A DNA stretch of 64,000 nucleotides from Streptomyces acidiscabies (GTDB lineage: Bacteria > Actinomycetota > Actinomycetes > Streptomycetales > Streptomycetaceae): the NCBI RefSeq assembly GCF_020010905.1, contig NZ_JAGJBY010000001.1:5786001-5850000 (forward strand), given 5' to 3'. Both the position numbers and the translations under genes were made by a program. Of the stretch, positions 52,474 to 61,647 are shown piece by piece. How positions within the stretch are numbered: position 1 is the first letter of the stretch; each line of letters begins with the position of its first letter. The notes beneath the pieces are model-generated. The model was not told the origin of the DNA, searched no databases, and saw nothing but the letters and a program-made list of their open reading frames with translations.

Positions 52474-53142
52474 TCACACCCGCCACCCGTACCGCCGCTC
52501 CGGCCGCCCCGTCACCCCGTACCGCAGCGTCACGTCCGCACTCCCCACCGTGTGGAAGTACTCCAGATACCGCCGCGCACTCACCCGCGAGATCCCCGTC
52601 AGCGCGGCGCACTCGGTGGCCGACAGCACCCCGTCGGCGTCCCGCAGCGTGCGTTCGACCAGCTCGGCGGTCTCCACGCTCATCCCCTTGGGCAGCGCGC
52701 TGCCGCGCGCGGAGGACCCGGCGAGAACGCGGTCGACGTCCGCCTGACCGCGCACGACGGTCGTCAGGAGACGGGACCGCCGCGCCGCGTACCGCTCCAG
52801 ACGCGGACGCAGGTCCTCGTACTCGAACGGTTTCAGCAGATAGTCGACGACCCCCTGCCGCACCGCCCCGCGCACCGTGTCCGCCTCGCGGGCCGCGCTG
52901 ATGACCATCACGTCGCAGTCGTGACCGGCGGCGCGCAGCCGGGAGAGGACGTCCAGGCCGAAGACGTCCGGCAGGTACAGGTCGAGGAGGACCAGGTCGG
53001 GGCGGAGCGCCTCGACGGCCCGCACCGCCTCCTCGCCGGTGCCGACCGCGCCGACGACCCGGAACGGCTCGACGCGCTCGACGAACGTGCGGTGGACCTT
53101 CGCCACCATGAAGTCGTCGTCGACCACGAGGACGTCTATCAC
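52474..53142 (-). CDS. CitB/DpiA-type response regulator
   Basis: 222 residues from GTG 53142. Receiver: VLVVDDDFMVAKVHRTFVERV, Asp in LVLLDLYLPDVFGLDVL; the C-terminal HTH (SATECAALTGISRVSARRYLEYF) is of the CitB type. The start overlaps the kinase stop (GTGA). With the kinase, it likely activates the tricarboxylate transporter genes divergent to them. Confidence 0.92.
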   Translation of the reverse strand: MIDVLVVDDDFMVAKVHRTFVERVEPFRVVGAVGTGEEAVRAVEALRPDLVLLDLYLPDVFGLDVLSRLRAAGHDCDVMVISAAREADTVRGAVRQGVVDYLLKPFEYEDLRPRLERYAARRSRLLTTVVRGQADVDRVLAGSSARGSALPKGMSVETAELVERTLRDADGVLSATECAALTGISRVSARRYLEYFHTVGSADVTLRYGVTGRPERRYGWRV

Positions 53143-54734
53143 CGGCTCGCTCCTTCCACCGCTCTGACCGTCAGCCGGGCCGTGAACACCGACCCGTCGA
53201 CCTGGATCTCCCCGCCGTGCCGCTCGCACACGAGCCGCGTCAGCGCCAGCCCGATCCCGCGCTCGCCGCCCTCGGCGGCCTTGGTGGTGAACCCGTGCGT
53301 GAACACCTCCCGCGCCAGCTCCGGCGCCACTCCGGGACCCGAGTCGTGCACGACGATCTCCACCCCGGTCGCGTCCTGCCGCAGTTCGACCTCCACCCAC
53401 GGATCGTCGCCGCCCGAGGCCGCCGCGTCCACCGCGTTGTCCACGAGATTTCCCACGACGGTGGCGACGTCGGCGGCGTCCTCGGGCGCCAGCCGCTCCA
53501 GCGAGGTCCGCTCCGACACCCGCAGGCCGACCCGCCGTTCGGCCGCCAGCGACGCCTTCGCCGTGAGCAGCGCGGCGACGGCCGTGTCCCGCACCCGACG
53601 GCTCAGCGTCACGTCCAGCGACTGGCGGCGCTGGTTCAACGCCCGGATGTAGTGGACGACTTCCTCCTGCTCCCCGATCTGGATCAGCCCGGAGATGGTG
53701 TGCAACTGGTTCGCGAACTCGTGGGCCTGCGCCCGCAGTAGCTCCGACGTGCTGCGGAACGCCCCGATCTCCCGCTCCAGTTGGGCAAGTTCCGTACGGT
53801 CCCTGAGCGTTGTCACCGACCCGAGCAGCCGCCCGTCCTTCGACACGGCCATCCGGTTGAGCACCAGCACCCGGCCACGCTGTACGACGACCTCGTCCCG
53901 CCGGTCGGCGCCTTCCGCGAGGACGTCCCGGAGCCGCCCCTCCACACCCAGCTCGGCGAGGCTCTGGCCCACGCAGTCCTCGGGGAGGTCGAGCAGGCGC
54001 CGGCCCACCTCGTTGACGAGGGTCAGCCGGGCCTGCGGGTCCAGGGCGACGACGCCCTCGGCGATGCCGTACAGCATGGCCTCCCGGTGCTCGGCGAGAC
54101 CGGCGATCTCGCGGGGCTCCAGGCCCAGCGTCTGCCGCTTCACCCGCCGCGCCAGCAGCCAGGAACCGGCGAGACCGAGGACCCCGGCGACACCGAGGTA
54201 GGCCAGCAGGTACGAGGACGCGCCGCTCAGGCGCTGCCACGCCGTCGGGGACGCCTCGCCGATCATCACCGTCCCCAGGTGCTCGCCGACGCTGTTCCGC
54301 GTCTCCGCCAACACCGGAACCTGCGCGACCAGTTCACGGCTGCCGTCGAGGGCGAGCGAGCCGGACCAGCCCCGGCCCGGCCGGGCCTTCGGCAGCAGCC
54401 TGCCGACCAGCGTCGGGTCCGTCGCGGCGACGATCCGGCCGCTCGCGTCGGCCACCGACACCGACGTCACCCCGGACTGCGCCTGCGTCGAGTGGACCAG
54501 CGGGGCGAGGGCCTCCTCCGGCGCGGGGCGCGTGAGGCGGCTGCGGACCAGGGGGTTCGCGCCGAGCTGCTCGGCGAGCGCGCCGACCCGGCGGCCCTCC
54601 ACCCGGTGGAACGTCGCCTCCGACTGGGTGAGCGAGATCGCGGCGACCGCCACCAGGACGACCACCACGATCGCCGTCTGGAGCACCAGCATCTCGCCCG
54701 CGAGGGTCTGGCGACGAAACGTGGTACCCACCAT
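53139..54734 (-). CDS. CitA/DcuS-type sensor histidine kinase
   Basis: 531 residues. Two membrane helices (~15-35 and ~170-190) frame an extracytoplasmic PAS-like citrate/dicarboxylate sensor (HSTQAQSGVTSVSVADASGRIVAATDP). A cytoplasmic PAS (AMLYGIAEGVVALDPQARLTLVN) precedes the phospho-His region RAQAHEFANQLHTISGLIQIG and the ATPase domain (NLVDNAVDAA, HDSGPGVAPE, GGERGIGLALTR). ATG 54734 has GGTGAG 9 nt upstream; TTG 54767 is possible. Divergent from tctC. Confidence 0.93.
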   Translation of the reverse strand: MVGTTFRRQTLAGEMLVLQTAIVVVVLVAVAAISLTQSEATFHRVEGRRVGALAEQLGANPLVRSRLTRPAPEEALAPLVHSTQAQSGVTSVSVADASGRIVAATDPTLVGRLLPKARPGRGWSGSLALDGSRELVAQVPVLAETRNSVGEHLGTVMIGEASPTAWQRLSGASSYLLAYLGVAGVLGLAGSWLLARRVKRQTLGLEPREIAGLAEHREAMLYGIAEGVVALDPQARLTLVNEVGRRLLDLPEDCVGQSLAELGVEGRLRDVLAEGADRRDEVVVQRGRVLVLNRMAVSKDGRLLGSVTTLRDRTELAQLEREIGAFRSTSELLRAQAHEFANQLHTISGLIQIGEQEEVVHYIRALNQRRQSLDVTLSRRVRDTAVAALLTAKASLAAERRVGLRVSERTSLERLAPEDAADVATVVGNLVDNAVDAAASGGDDPWVEVELRQDATGVEIVVHDSGPGVAPELAREVFTHGFTTKAAEGGERGIGLALTRLVCERHGGEIQVDGSVFTARLTVRAVEGASR

Positions 54735-54806
54735 CCACTCGATCTCACCGGCTGCTGTGGCGCACAATCATGGCGCCCACCCGGCGGGTTGCGGAAGAGA
54801 GGTGCC

Positions 54807-55763
54807 ATGAGGAATCGCCTGCGCCTGGCCCTGCCCGCGCTCCTGCTGACCGGCGCGTGCGGCGACGGCTCCCGCGACGGGCTGCGCATCATGGTCCCCA
54901 ACACGCCCGGCGGCGGCTACGACACCACCGCCCGTGTCATGGCCCGCGTCATGGACAAGGCCGGCATCGCGTCCGACGTCCAGGTCTTCAACCTGCCCGG
55001 CGCGGGCGGCACCGTCGGCCTGCGGCGCACCGTCAATGAACGCGGCAACGGGCGGCTCGCCCTCCAGATGGGCCTCGGTGTCGTCGGCGCCTCCCACCTC
55101 GCACGGCCCGAGGCGACCGTCGCCGACACGACACCGCTGGCCCGGCTGATCGAGGAGGCCAGCGCCGTCGTCGTACCGAAGAACTCGCCGTACCGGACGG
55201 TCGGGGAACTCGTCGACGCCTGGCGGGCCGACCCTGCGCGGGTCACCGTGGGCGGCGGCTCCTCGCCCGGCGGGCCCGACCATCTGCTGCCGATGCGGCT
55301 CGCGAAAGCGGTCGGGATCGTGCCCCGGGAGGTGCGGTACGTGGCGTACGACGGGGGAGGCGGCGAGCTGCTGCCCGCGCTGCTCGACGGGAAAGTGGCG
55401 TTCGGTACGAGCGGGTTCGGGGAGTTCCTCGACCAGATCGAGGCCGGGCAGCTGCGGGTCCTCGCGGTGACCGGGGCCTCGCCGGTCGCGGCGCTGCCCG
55501 GGGTGCCGACGCTCAAGTCCGCAGGGATCGAGCTGGAGTTCATCAACTGGCGGGGGATCGTGGCGCCGCCCGGGATCAGCGCCGGGGACCGGCGGCGGTG
55601 GGTCCAGGCACTGACCGTGCTGCACGAAACGCCGCAGTGGCAGGGGGAGTTGGGGCGGCGGGGGTGGATCGACGCGTTCTTGACGGGGGACGCGTTCGGG
55701 GAGTTCCTGAAGGAGCAGGACGCGTTCGTGGCGCGGCTGGTGGTCCAACTCGGTCTGGACTGA
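54807..55763 (+). CDS. tctC: Tripartite tricarboxylate transporter binding protein (TctC), copy 1
   Basis: 318 residues. Lipoprotein-like signal (LLLTGACGD). TctC/Bug features: MVPNTPGGGYDTTARVMARVMDK, NLPGAGGTVGL, VGGGSSPGGPDHL, TSGFGEFLDQIEAGQLRVLAV, and EFINWRGIVAPPG. It binds a carboxylate outside the cell and delivers it to TctA/TctB. It is divergent from the sensor kinase by 72 bp and followed 95 bp later by a second copy. Confidence 0.92.
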   Translation: MRNRLRLALPALLLTGACGDGSRDGLRIMVPNTPGGGYDTTARVMARVMDKAGIASDVQVFNLPGAGGTVGLRRTVNERGNGRLALQMGLGVVGASHLARPEATVADTTPLARLIEEASAVVVPKNSPYRTVGELVDAWRADPARVTVGGGSSPGGPDHLLPMRLAKAVGIVPREVRYVAYDGGGGELLPALLDGKVAFGTSGFGEFLDQIEAGQLRVLAVTGASPVAALPGVPTLKSAGIELEFINWRGIVAPPGISAGDRRRWVQALTVLHETPQWQGELGRRGWIDAFLTGDAFGEFLKEQDAFVARLVVQLGLD

Positions 55764-55767
55764 CCGA

Positions 55768-55803
55768 CGTACCGACCACAAAGAAACGTACCGACCACAA
55801 AGA
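55768..55803. repeat. 17-bp direct repeat between tctC copies
   Basis: CGTACCGACCACAAAGA is present twice (55768-55784, 55787-55803), identical, 19 bp apart. It lies in the 95-bp gap between the two tctC genes and could be a regulator site or slip duplication. Confidence 0.6.
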
Positions 55804-55858
55804 CCAGAACCTCCATTGCTTCCGCAAGCACGACGGCCCCCCTGCGCGCAGGCACCCT

Positions 55859-56887
55859 ATGGACACCCCGCACCCGACTCCCGTACGACAGGTGGTGGCA
55901 CCCGTGCGCCTGCGCACCCCCCTCGCCCTCCTCGGAGCCGCGATCCTGCTGCTCCTCGGACCCCCGCTGCTGGCCACCGGCAGCGGCGCCGAGACCGGCA
56001 CCCAGATCCCCGGCCTGCGCTTCATGGTCCCCAACTCGCCCGGCGGCGGCTACGACATCACCGCCCGCACCGCCGCCCGCAACGCCGAGGACGCCGGACT
56101 CACCCACAACATCGAGGTGTTCAACCTCCCCGGCGCCGGCGGCACCGTCGGCCTCGCCCGCCTGGTCAGCGAACACGGCAACGGACGCCTCGCGATGTCG
56201 ATGGGCCTCGGCGTGGTCGGCGCGGCCCGCTCCAACGACGCGCCCAAGACGCTCGCCGACACGACCCCCATCGCGCGCCTCACCGAGGAACAGGACGTCG
56301 TCGTGGTCGCGGCGGACTCGCCGTACAAGACCATCCGTGAACTCGTCGACGCCTGGCGGAAGAACCCCGGCAAACTTCCGGTCGGCGGCGGTTCCTCGCC
56401 CGGCGGGCCCGACCACCTCGCGCCGATGCTGATGGCGCGCGCCGCCGGGATCACCCCGAAGGACGTCAACTACATCCCCTTCGACGGCGGCGGCGAACTC
56501 CTCGCCTCCATCCTCGGCAGCAAGGTCGCCTTCGGGGTGTCCGGCGTCGGCGAGTACCTCGACCAGATCAAGTCCGGCGAACTGCGCCTGCTCGCCGTCA
56601 CCGGCACGAAACGCGTCGCCGGACTCGACGCGCCGACCCTCCAAGAGGCCGGGTACGACGTCGAGTTCACCAACTGGCGTGGCGTCGTGGCCCCGCCGGG
56701 CATCTCCGACGCCCAGCGCGACAAACTCGTCACCTTCTTCGAGGAGTTGCACGCGTCCGGCGAATGGCAGGAGTCCCTCAAGCGCAACGGCTGGGACGAC
56801 GCGTTCCTCACCGGCGACGCCTTCGGGACGTTCCTCGACGAGCAGGACGCGCGCGTCGTGTCCGTACTGAAGGAGCTGGGCCTGTGA
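55859..56887 (+). CDS. tctC: Tripartite tricarboxylate transporter binding protein (TctC), copy 2
   Basis: 342 residues with an N-terminal hydrophobic signal/anchor (RLRTPLALLGAAILLLLGPPLLATG) and no lipobox Cys, unlike copy 1. Same core: MVPNSPGGGYDITARTAARN, NLPGAGGTVGL, GGGSSPGGPDHL, VSGVGEYLDQIKSGELRLLAVTG, EFTNWRGVVAPPG. Clearly a tandem duplicate with diverged ends. The stop overlaps tctB as GTGA. Confidence 0.92.
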   Translation: MDTPHPTPVRQVVAPVRLRTPLALLGAAILLLLGPPLLATGSGAETGTQIPGLRFMVPNSPGGGYDITARTAARNAEDAGLTHNIEVFNLPGAGGTVGLARLVSEHGNGRLAMSMGLGVVGAARSNDAPKTLADTTPIARLTEEQDVVVVAADSPYKTIRELVDAWRKNPGKLPVGGGSSPGGPDHLAPMLMARAAGITPKDVNYIPFDGGGELLASILGSKVAFGVSGVGEYLDQIKSGELRLLAVTGTKRVAGLDAPTLQEAGYDVEFTNWRGVVAPPGISDAQRDKLVTFFEELHASGEWQESLKRNGWDDAFLTGDAFGTFLDEQDARVVSVLKELGL

Positions 56888-57384
56888 TCACCCGTGCCTG
56901 GTGGCGTGAACACTCCGAACTCGGCGTCTGCGCCCTCCTGTTGGCGCTCGGCGCCCTCGTCCTCACCGACGCCCTCACGATGGACATCGACATCGGCCAG
57001 CGCGGCCCCGTCGGCCCCCGCACCGTACCGATAGCCGTCGGCGCCGGGCTCCTGCTGATCGCCGTACTCCTCGCCGTGGACGTCCTGCGCGGCGGCCGGG
57101 GCGAAGCGGAGTCAGGCGAGGACATCGACCTCACCGAACCCGCCGACTGGCGTGCCGTGTTGGGCCTGACCGGGGTGTTCCTCGCCGCCGCCGTCCTCAT
57201 CGAACCCGCCGGCTTCCCCGTCGCCGGCGCGCTGCTCTTCTGGGGCGCCGCGTTCGTCCTCGGCAGCCGCCGCTTCGACCGCGATCCGCTGATCGCAGCC
57301 GGCCTCTCCTTCGTCACCTACGTCCTCTTCGACCACCTGCTCGGCGTGCCGCTGCCCGGCGGCCCCCTCATGGGAGTGCTGTGA
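56884..57384 (+). CDS. tctB: Tripartite tricarboxylate transporter TctB
   Basis: 166 residues from GTG 56884, four predicted helices (e.g. ELGVCALLLALGALVLTDAL, VPIAVGAGLLLIAVLLAVDVL, LIAAGLSFVTYVLFDHLLGVPLP). Sequence is poorly conserved across TctB, but position (between tctC and tctA), topology and the LGVPLPGGPL ending fit. It is the small membrane subunit. Confidence 0.9.
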   Translation: MITRAWWREHSELGVCALLLALGALVLTDALTMDIDIGQRGPVGPRTVPIAVGAGLLLIAVLLAVDVLRGGRGEAESGEDIDLTEPADWRAVLGLTGVFLAAAVLIEPAGFPVAGALLFWGAAFVLGSRRFDRDPLIAAGLSFVTYVLFDHLLGVPLPGGPLMGVL

Positions 57385-57385
57385 C

Positions 57386-58873
57386 ATGGATTCCCTCAAC
57401 TCCCTTGTGGACGGCTTCGGTACGGCCCTCACCCCGGTCAACCTCCTGTGGGCCGCGCTCGGTGTCCTCCTCGGCACCGCGATCGGCGTCCTGCCCGGCA
57501 TCGGCCCCGCGATGGCGGTCGCCCTGCTCCTGCCGGTGACGTACGGCCTCGAACCCACCGGCGCGTTCATCATGTTCGCCGGCATCTACTACGGCGCGAT
57601 GTTCGGCGGCTCGACGACCTCGATCCTCCTCAACACCCCCGGCGAGAGCGCCGCCGTGGTCGCCGCCATGGAGGGCAACCCCATGGCCAAGTCGGGGCGC
57701 GGCGCGCAGGCCCTCGCCGCCGCTGCCGTCGGCCACTTCGCGGGCGGCATGATCGGCACGACCCTCCTCGTCGTCCTCGCCCCCACGGTCGCCGACCTCG
57801 CCGTCGACATCGGCGCGCCCGACTACTTCGCCATCATGGTCCTCGCGTTCATCGCCGTGACCTCCGTCCTCGGCGCCTCCCGCCTGCGCGGCCTCGCCTC
57901 CCTGCTGATCGGCCTCACCCTCGGCCTCGTCGGCCTCGACCAGATGACCGGCCAGCAACGCCTCACCTTCGGCTCCCTCCAACTCGCCGACGGCATCGAC
58001 GTGGTGATCGTCGCGGTCGGCCTCTTCGCGATCGGCGAGGCCCTGTGGGTCGCCGCGCACCTGCGGCGTACGACGGGCAGGGCGATCCCCGTCGGACGGC
58101 CCTGGCTCGGCCGCGACGACCTCAAGCGGACCTGGAAGTCCTGGCTGCGCGGCCCGTTCATCGGGTTCCCCTTCGGCGCGATCCCGGCGGGCGGCGCCGA
58201 GATCCCCACCTTCCTGTCGTACGTCACGGAGAAACGCCTCTCCAAGCACCAGGACGAGTGGGGCAAGGGCGCGATCGAAGGCGTCGCCGGGCCCGAGTCG
58301 GCGGCGTCCGCCTCGGCCGCCGGGACGCTCGTGTCCATGCTGACGCTGGGCCTGCCGACCACCGCCGTCGCCGCCGTCATGCTGGCCGCGTTCCAGCAGT
58401 ACGGCATCCAGCCGGGCCCCCTCCTCTTCGAGAACGAACCCGACCTCGTGTGGGGGCTCATCGCGTCTCTCTTCGTCGGGATGGTCCTCCTGCTCGCCCT
58501 CAACCTCCCGCTCGCGCCGGTCTGGGCGAAACTCCTGCGCATCCCCCGCCCCTACCTGTACGCGGGCATCCTCTTCTTCGCGGCCGTCGGCGCGTACGCG
58601 GTCGGCGGCGAGGTAATCGACCTCGTGATCCTGCTGATCATCGGGCTGATCGGGTTCGGGATGCGGCGGTACGGGCTGCCGGTGCTGCCCGCCGTGATCG
58701 GGGTGATCCTCGGCCCCAACGCCGAGCAACAGCTCAGGCGGGCCTTGCAGATCAGCGACGGGAGCGTGTCGGGGCTCGTCAACACACCGTTCTCGGTGAC
58801 CGTCTACGCGGTCGTCCTGGTGCTGCTGCTGTGGCCGGTGCTGAAACGGTTCGTGATCCGGCGCGGCGCCTGA
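57386..58873 (+). CDS. tctA: Tripartite tricarboxylate transporter TctA
   Basis: 495 residues, about 12 helices, the large channel subunit. TctA motifs: GVLLGTAIGVLPGIGPAMAVALLLP, GIYYGAMFGGSTTSILLNTPGES, GAIPAGGAEIPTFLSY, VAGPESAASASAAGTLVSMLTLGLPTTAVAA. It starts 1 bp after tctB. The operon ends at the hairpin at 58893. Confidence 0.95.
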   Translation: MDSLNSLVDGFGTALTPVNLLWAALGVLLGTAIGVLPGIGPAMAVALLLPVTYGLEPTGAFIMFAGIYYGAMFGGSTTSILLNTPGESAAVVAAMEGNPMAKSGRGAQALAAAAVGHFAGGMIGTTLLVVLAPTVADLAVDIGAPDYFAIMVLAFIAVTSVLGASRLRGLASLLIGLTLGLVGLDQMTGQQRLTFGSLQLADGIDVVIVAVGLFAIGEALWVAAHLRRTTGRAIPVGRPWLGRDDLKRTWKSWLRGPFIGFPFGAIPAGGAEIPTFLSYVTEKRLSKHQDEWGKGAIEGVAGPESAASASAAGTLVSMLTLGLPTTAVAAVMLAAFQQYGIQPGPLLFENEPDLVWGLIASLFVGMVLLLALNLPLAPVWAKLLRIPRPYLYAGILFFAAVGAYAVGGEVIDLVILLIIGLIGFGMRRYGLPVLPAVIGVILGPNAEQQLRRALQISDGSVSGLVNTPFSVTVYAVVLVLLLWPVLKRFVIRRGA

Positions 58874-58892
58874 CCCGGTCCGGATACGCGAG

Positions 58893-58921
58893 AAGGGCAA
58901 GGAGGCGAACTCCTTGCCCTT
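58893..58921. terminator. Bidirectional hairpin terminator
   Basis: AAGGGCAAGGAG (58893-58904) and its exact complement (58910-58921) form a 12-bp stem with GCGAA loop; the ends AA/TT help on both strands. It lies between convergent tctA and the EEP gene. Confidence 0.85.
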
Positions 58922-58956
58922 CCCGGCGTACAGCGCGGTTCTCTACGAGGTGAGGG

Positions 58957-60294
58957 TCAGCGCTTCGTGTAGATGAAGCCGACCTTGTCCAGCTCGTCGG
59001 AGGCGCGGCCGTGGAAGCCCGCGATCTGCCAGCCGGCGGGAGCGGTACGGGTCACGCAGTCCGAGGTGGTGGTGCCACCGGCGAGGGTGCGGCCCTGGTT
59101 GGTGGTGAACTTGGCGTAGAAGACGCGGGTGTGGTCGTCCTTCGAGCCCTGGCAGACGAGCGCCGACGTCACGTACTCGCCGGAGGCCAGGGCGAGGGAG
59201 GACGCCGTGCCGCCCGTACCGCCGTGCGTCAGGGTCGTGCCGTCCGAGAGGGTGAGGCCGACCTGGTCCACGCGGGTGCCGGCGTGCAGGGAGATGCTGG
59301 TGGCGCGGGCGCCCGCCGCGACCTTCGGGAGGTCCTGGTAGTAGTCGCCGTGCGGTCCGCCGAACTGCTCGCTGAGCTGGAAGTCGGGGCTCTGCGACCA
59401 GGTGAAGCCGACCGTGATCGGGTCGTGGTCGGAGAGCATCTTGCCGTCCGAGGTGAGGAACTTGGCGTGCTCGTTGTTGTACGACGTCGCGTTCAGCGTC
59501 ACCAGCTTGCTGCCGCGGTACAGGACCTTGTCGACGACCTCGCACGTGTTCGGCACGGTCGCCCCGGTCTGGTCGCACACCAGCGCGTCGGCGCCCTTCG
59601 CGGGCGGGGTGCCGCCGCGCACCAGCTTCACCCACGCGTCCGTGAGGCCGTTGGCCGCCGCGAACTCGCCGATGGTGTCGGCGGCGCGCGTGTACCGGGT
59701 GTTGGTGTCGCCCATCACGACGACCGCGTTGCCCGCGGAGTGCGTGTTGATGAAGGCGGTGAGCTGGCTGAGGTTGCTCGCGCGGGAGGCCTCGTCACCG
59801 TCGTTCGTGCCCGCGTTGGTGTGCAGGTTGTAGAAGTCGACGTACACCCCCTCCGCGAGCCGCTCCCGCATGAAGCTGAAGCCCTTCGGGGTCAGGCAGT
59901 CGCCCGAGTCGACCTGGCAGGAGGTCCACCGGACCCGCTCGAAGTCGTCGCCGTCCCACGCGTAGTCGGAGACGGTGTTGAGCCCGCTGCCGATCCCCGC
60001 GCCGCCGCTGGTCGCCGTCCGGTTGGCGTGCGTGTCGGTCGAGTACAGGTACGCGTGGTAGTTGAAGTCCTCCTGCACGTTCACGATGTCGTACGGCGCG
60101 ATACGCCGGCCGATCTCGGTCGTGCTCGTGTCACGCGGCGTCGAGGCGCTGGAGAGCGACTCCGGCAGACCGGCGACGTTGTACGTGAGCACGTTGAAGC
60201 TGCCCGACGTCGCGGCCGAGGCCGGGGTGGTGGTCGCGGTCAGCGCGCCCACTGCGGCTGCGGCGGTGGCGAGACAGGCGAGGAGTCTGCGCAT
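58957..60294 (-). CDS. Secreted endonuclease/exonuclease/phosphatase-family enzyme with jacalin-like domain
   Basis: 445 residues. Signal peptide (LLACLATAAAAVGALTATTTPASA). EEP domain ~30-300 with FNVLTYNVAGLP, NVQEDF (metal Glu), YNLHTNAG, GDTNTRYT (metal Asp) and LSDHDPI (catalytic His/Asp). This is the fold of sphingomyelinase C and DNase I-like hydrolases. Residues ~310-445 (FGGPHGDYYQDL... ISLHAGTRVDQVGLTLSDG... DELDKVGFIY) look like a jacalin-type beta-prism lectin, which could target the enzyme to glycans. Convergent with tctA. Confidence 0.85.
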   Translation of the reverse strand: MRRLLACLATAAAAVGALTATTTPASAATSGSFNVLTYNVAGLPESLSSASTPRDTSTTEIGRRIAPYDIVNVQEDFNYHAYLYSTDTHANRTATSGGAGIGSGLNTVSDYAWDGDDFERVRWTSCQVDSGDCLTPKGFSFMRERLAEGVYVDFYNLHTNAGTNDGDEASRASNLSQLTAFINTHSAGNAVVVMGDTNTRYTRAADTIGEFAAANGLTDAWVKLVRGGTPPAKGADALVCDQTGATVPNTCEVVDKVLYRGSKLVTLNATSYNNEHAKFLTSDGKMLSDHDPITVGFTWSQSPDFQLSEQFGGPHGDYYQDLPKVAAGARATSISLHAGTRVDQVGLTLSDGTTLTHGGTGGTASSLALASGEYVTSALVCQGSKDDHTRVFYAKFTTNQGRTLAGGTTTSDCVTRTAPAGWQIAGFHGRASDELDKVGFIYTKR

Positions 60295-60486
60295 GGAAAA
60301 GGGCCTCCTGGGGGTGACGAACCATGACAGTGTCGCGGTCATGTCAGAACGCCGCGACAAGATCGGGTGTCCAACGGGTCCGAGGTCTGTGAAGCGCAGG
60401 TTTCCTGATGGACGGGCGGTACGGAAGTGGCACGGCATGTCAATTGACGTGCGCTTTACCGTTGGGGCGTGCTGGGATCGTCCGCC

Positions 60487-61356
60487 ATGGACACCTCTGA
60501 CCTCCCGAACGCCGGCCTGCTGGACCGTATGGCCCGCAATCTCGCGGAACACGCCTGCCATTTGCATCGCACGCTGCCGGGCGCGAGCGTCACGGAGACC
60601 GGCGATCTCGTCATCGCCGACAGCGGCTTGGACGACGACACGTTCAACATCGTGACCTCGGCGCGGTTCACCGAGGTGAACGTGGCGCGGCGGATTGCCG
60701 AGACGGTGGAGTCGTTGCCGGGGCGGAGGTTTTCCTGGTGGGTGGGGCCTGGGTGTACGCCGGATGATTTGAGTGCGCGACTGGTGGTGGCGGGGGTGGT
60801 GGAGTCGGAGCGGGAGGCGGCGATGTGGGCGGAGTTGGATGGGGCGGAGCTTGACGGGGCTGAGACGGAGGCGGACGGCCGGCGGCCGGGGGCGGCCGAC
60901 TTGGACGACACCGGGGCGCGAAGCGCCTCTCCGTACGCCCCTGCTCTGGACATCCGTCCCGTCACCACCCCCGCCCAACTCGCCGACTACGCCCGGATCC
61001 TCGCCGCCAACTGGACCCCGCCCTCGGACACGGTCCGCCGCTTCTACGCCCAGGCCGACGCTCTCGCCCCCGACTCCCCGGCGCACTACCTCGTCGGCTA
61101 CCTCGACGGCACCCCCGTCTGCACCGCCGAGGTCTTCCTCCACGCCGAGGTCGCCGGCATCTACAACATCGCCACCCTCGCCGCCCACCGCCGACGCGGA
61201 TACGGCGGCGCCATCACCCGCGCCGCCCTGCGCACCGCCCTCGCCCACGGCCACCGCATCGCCGTCCTCCAGGCGTCCCCCGAGGGCGAACCGGTCTATC
61301 GGCGCCTGGGGTTCCGTACCTGTGGCCGGTTCACGGAACACGCGGTGACGCCGTAG
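60487..61356 (+). CDS. GNAT acetyltransferase
   Basis: 289 residues. The C-terminal half has the GNAT core IYNIATLAAHRRRGYGGAITRAALRTAL (acetyl-CoA loop RRRGYGG) and GHRIAVLQASPEGEPVYRRLGF. The N-terminal half (WWVGPGCTPDD, LDDDTFN) is a separate domain of the type seen in some actinobacterial GNATs, with an acidic, low-complexity join at ~122-150. Substrate unknown. It is divergent from the EEP gene by 192 bp. Confidence 0.82.
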   Translation: MDTSDLPNAGLLDRMARNLAEHACHLHRTLPGASVTETGDLVIADSGLDDDTFNIVTSARFTEVNVARRIAETVESLPGRRFSWWVGPGCTPDDLSARLVVAGVVESEREAAMWAELDGAELDGAETEADGRRPGAADLDDTGARSASPYAPALDIRPVTTPAQLADYARILAANWTPPSDTVRRFYAQADALAPDSPAHYLVGYLDGTPVCTAEVFLHAEVAGIYNIATLAAHRRRGYGGAITRAALRTALAHGHRIAVLQASPEGEPVYRRLGFRTCGRFTEHAVTP

Positions 61357-61604
61357 AGCCCCGGCCTGCTGGGCCCGGCGTATCCAGAGGAGTTCGAGGA
61401 ACCGGCCGATGAACTTCCTGCACGGCGAGTTCCTCCGGAAACCCGGCGTTCATCCGACCCCCGACCTCGCTCTCGGCCGGCGGCTCATACCTGAGGGGTC
61501 GGTCATTCGGCCGAGGCGAGGGCCGGAATCGGCTGCGGAGTGTGGCCGTTCGGCCGATCCGCGGTGACGTGCTGTGACGAGACAGTGAAGACGAAAAGGC
61601 GAAG

Positions 61605-61631
61605 GGCCCGCCTCCTCGGCGGAGGCGGGCC
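61605..61631. terminator. Hairpin terminator after subtilase gene
   Basis: GGCCCGCCTCC (61605-61615) and its complement (61621-61631), TCGGC loop, 11 bp, 17 bp beyond the end of the minus-strand protease. The rest of 61357-61604 shows no gene. Confidence 0.75.
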
Positions 61632-61647
61632 GGGGGGTGAGGGAATG

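Noticed and set aside
54779..54789. ACCCGGCGGGT palindrome between citA and tctC
   Set aside because: Too short and GC-rich to be distinguished from chance; noted only as a weak operator possibility.
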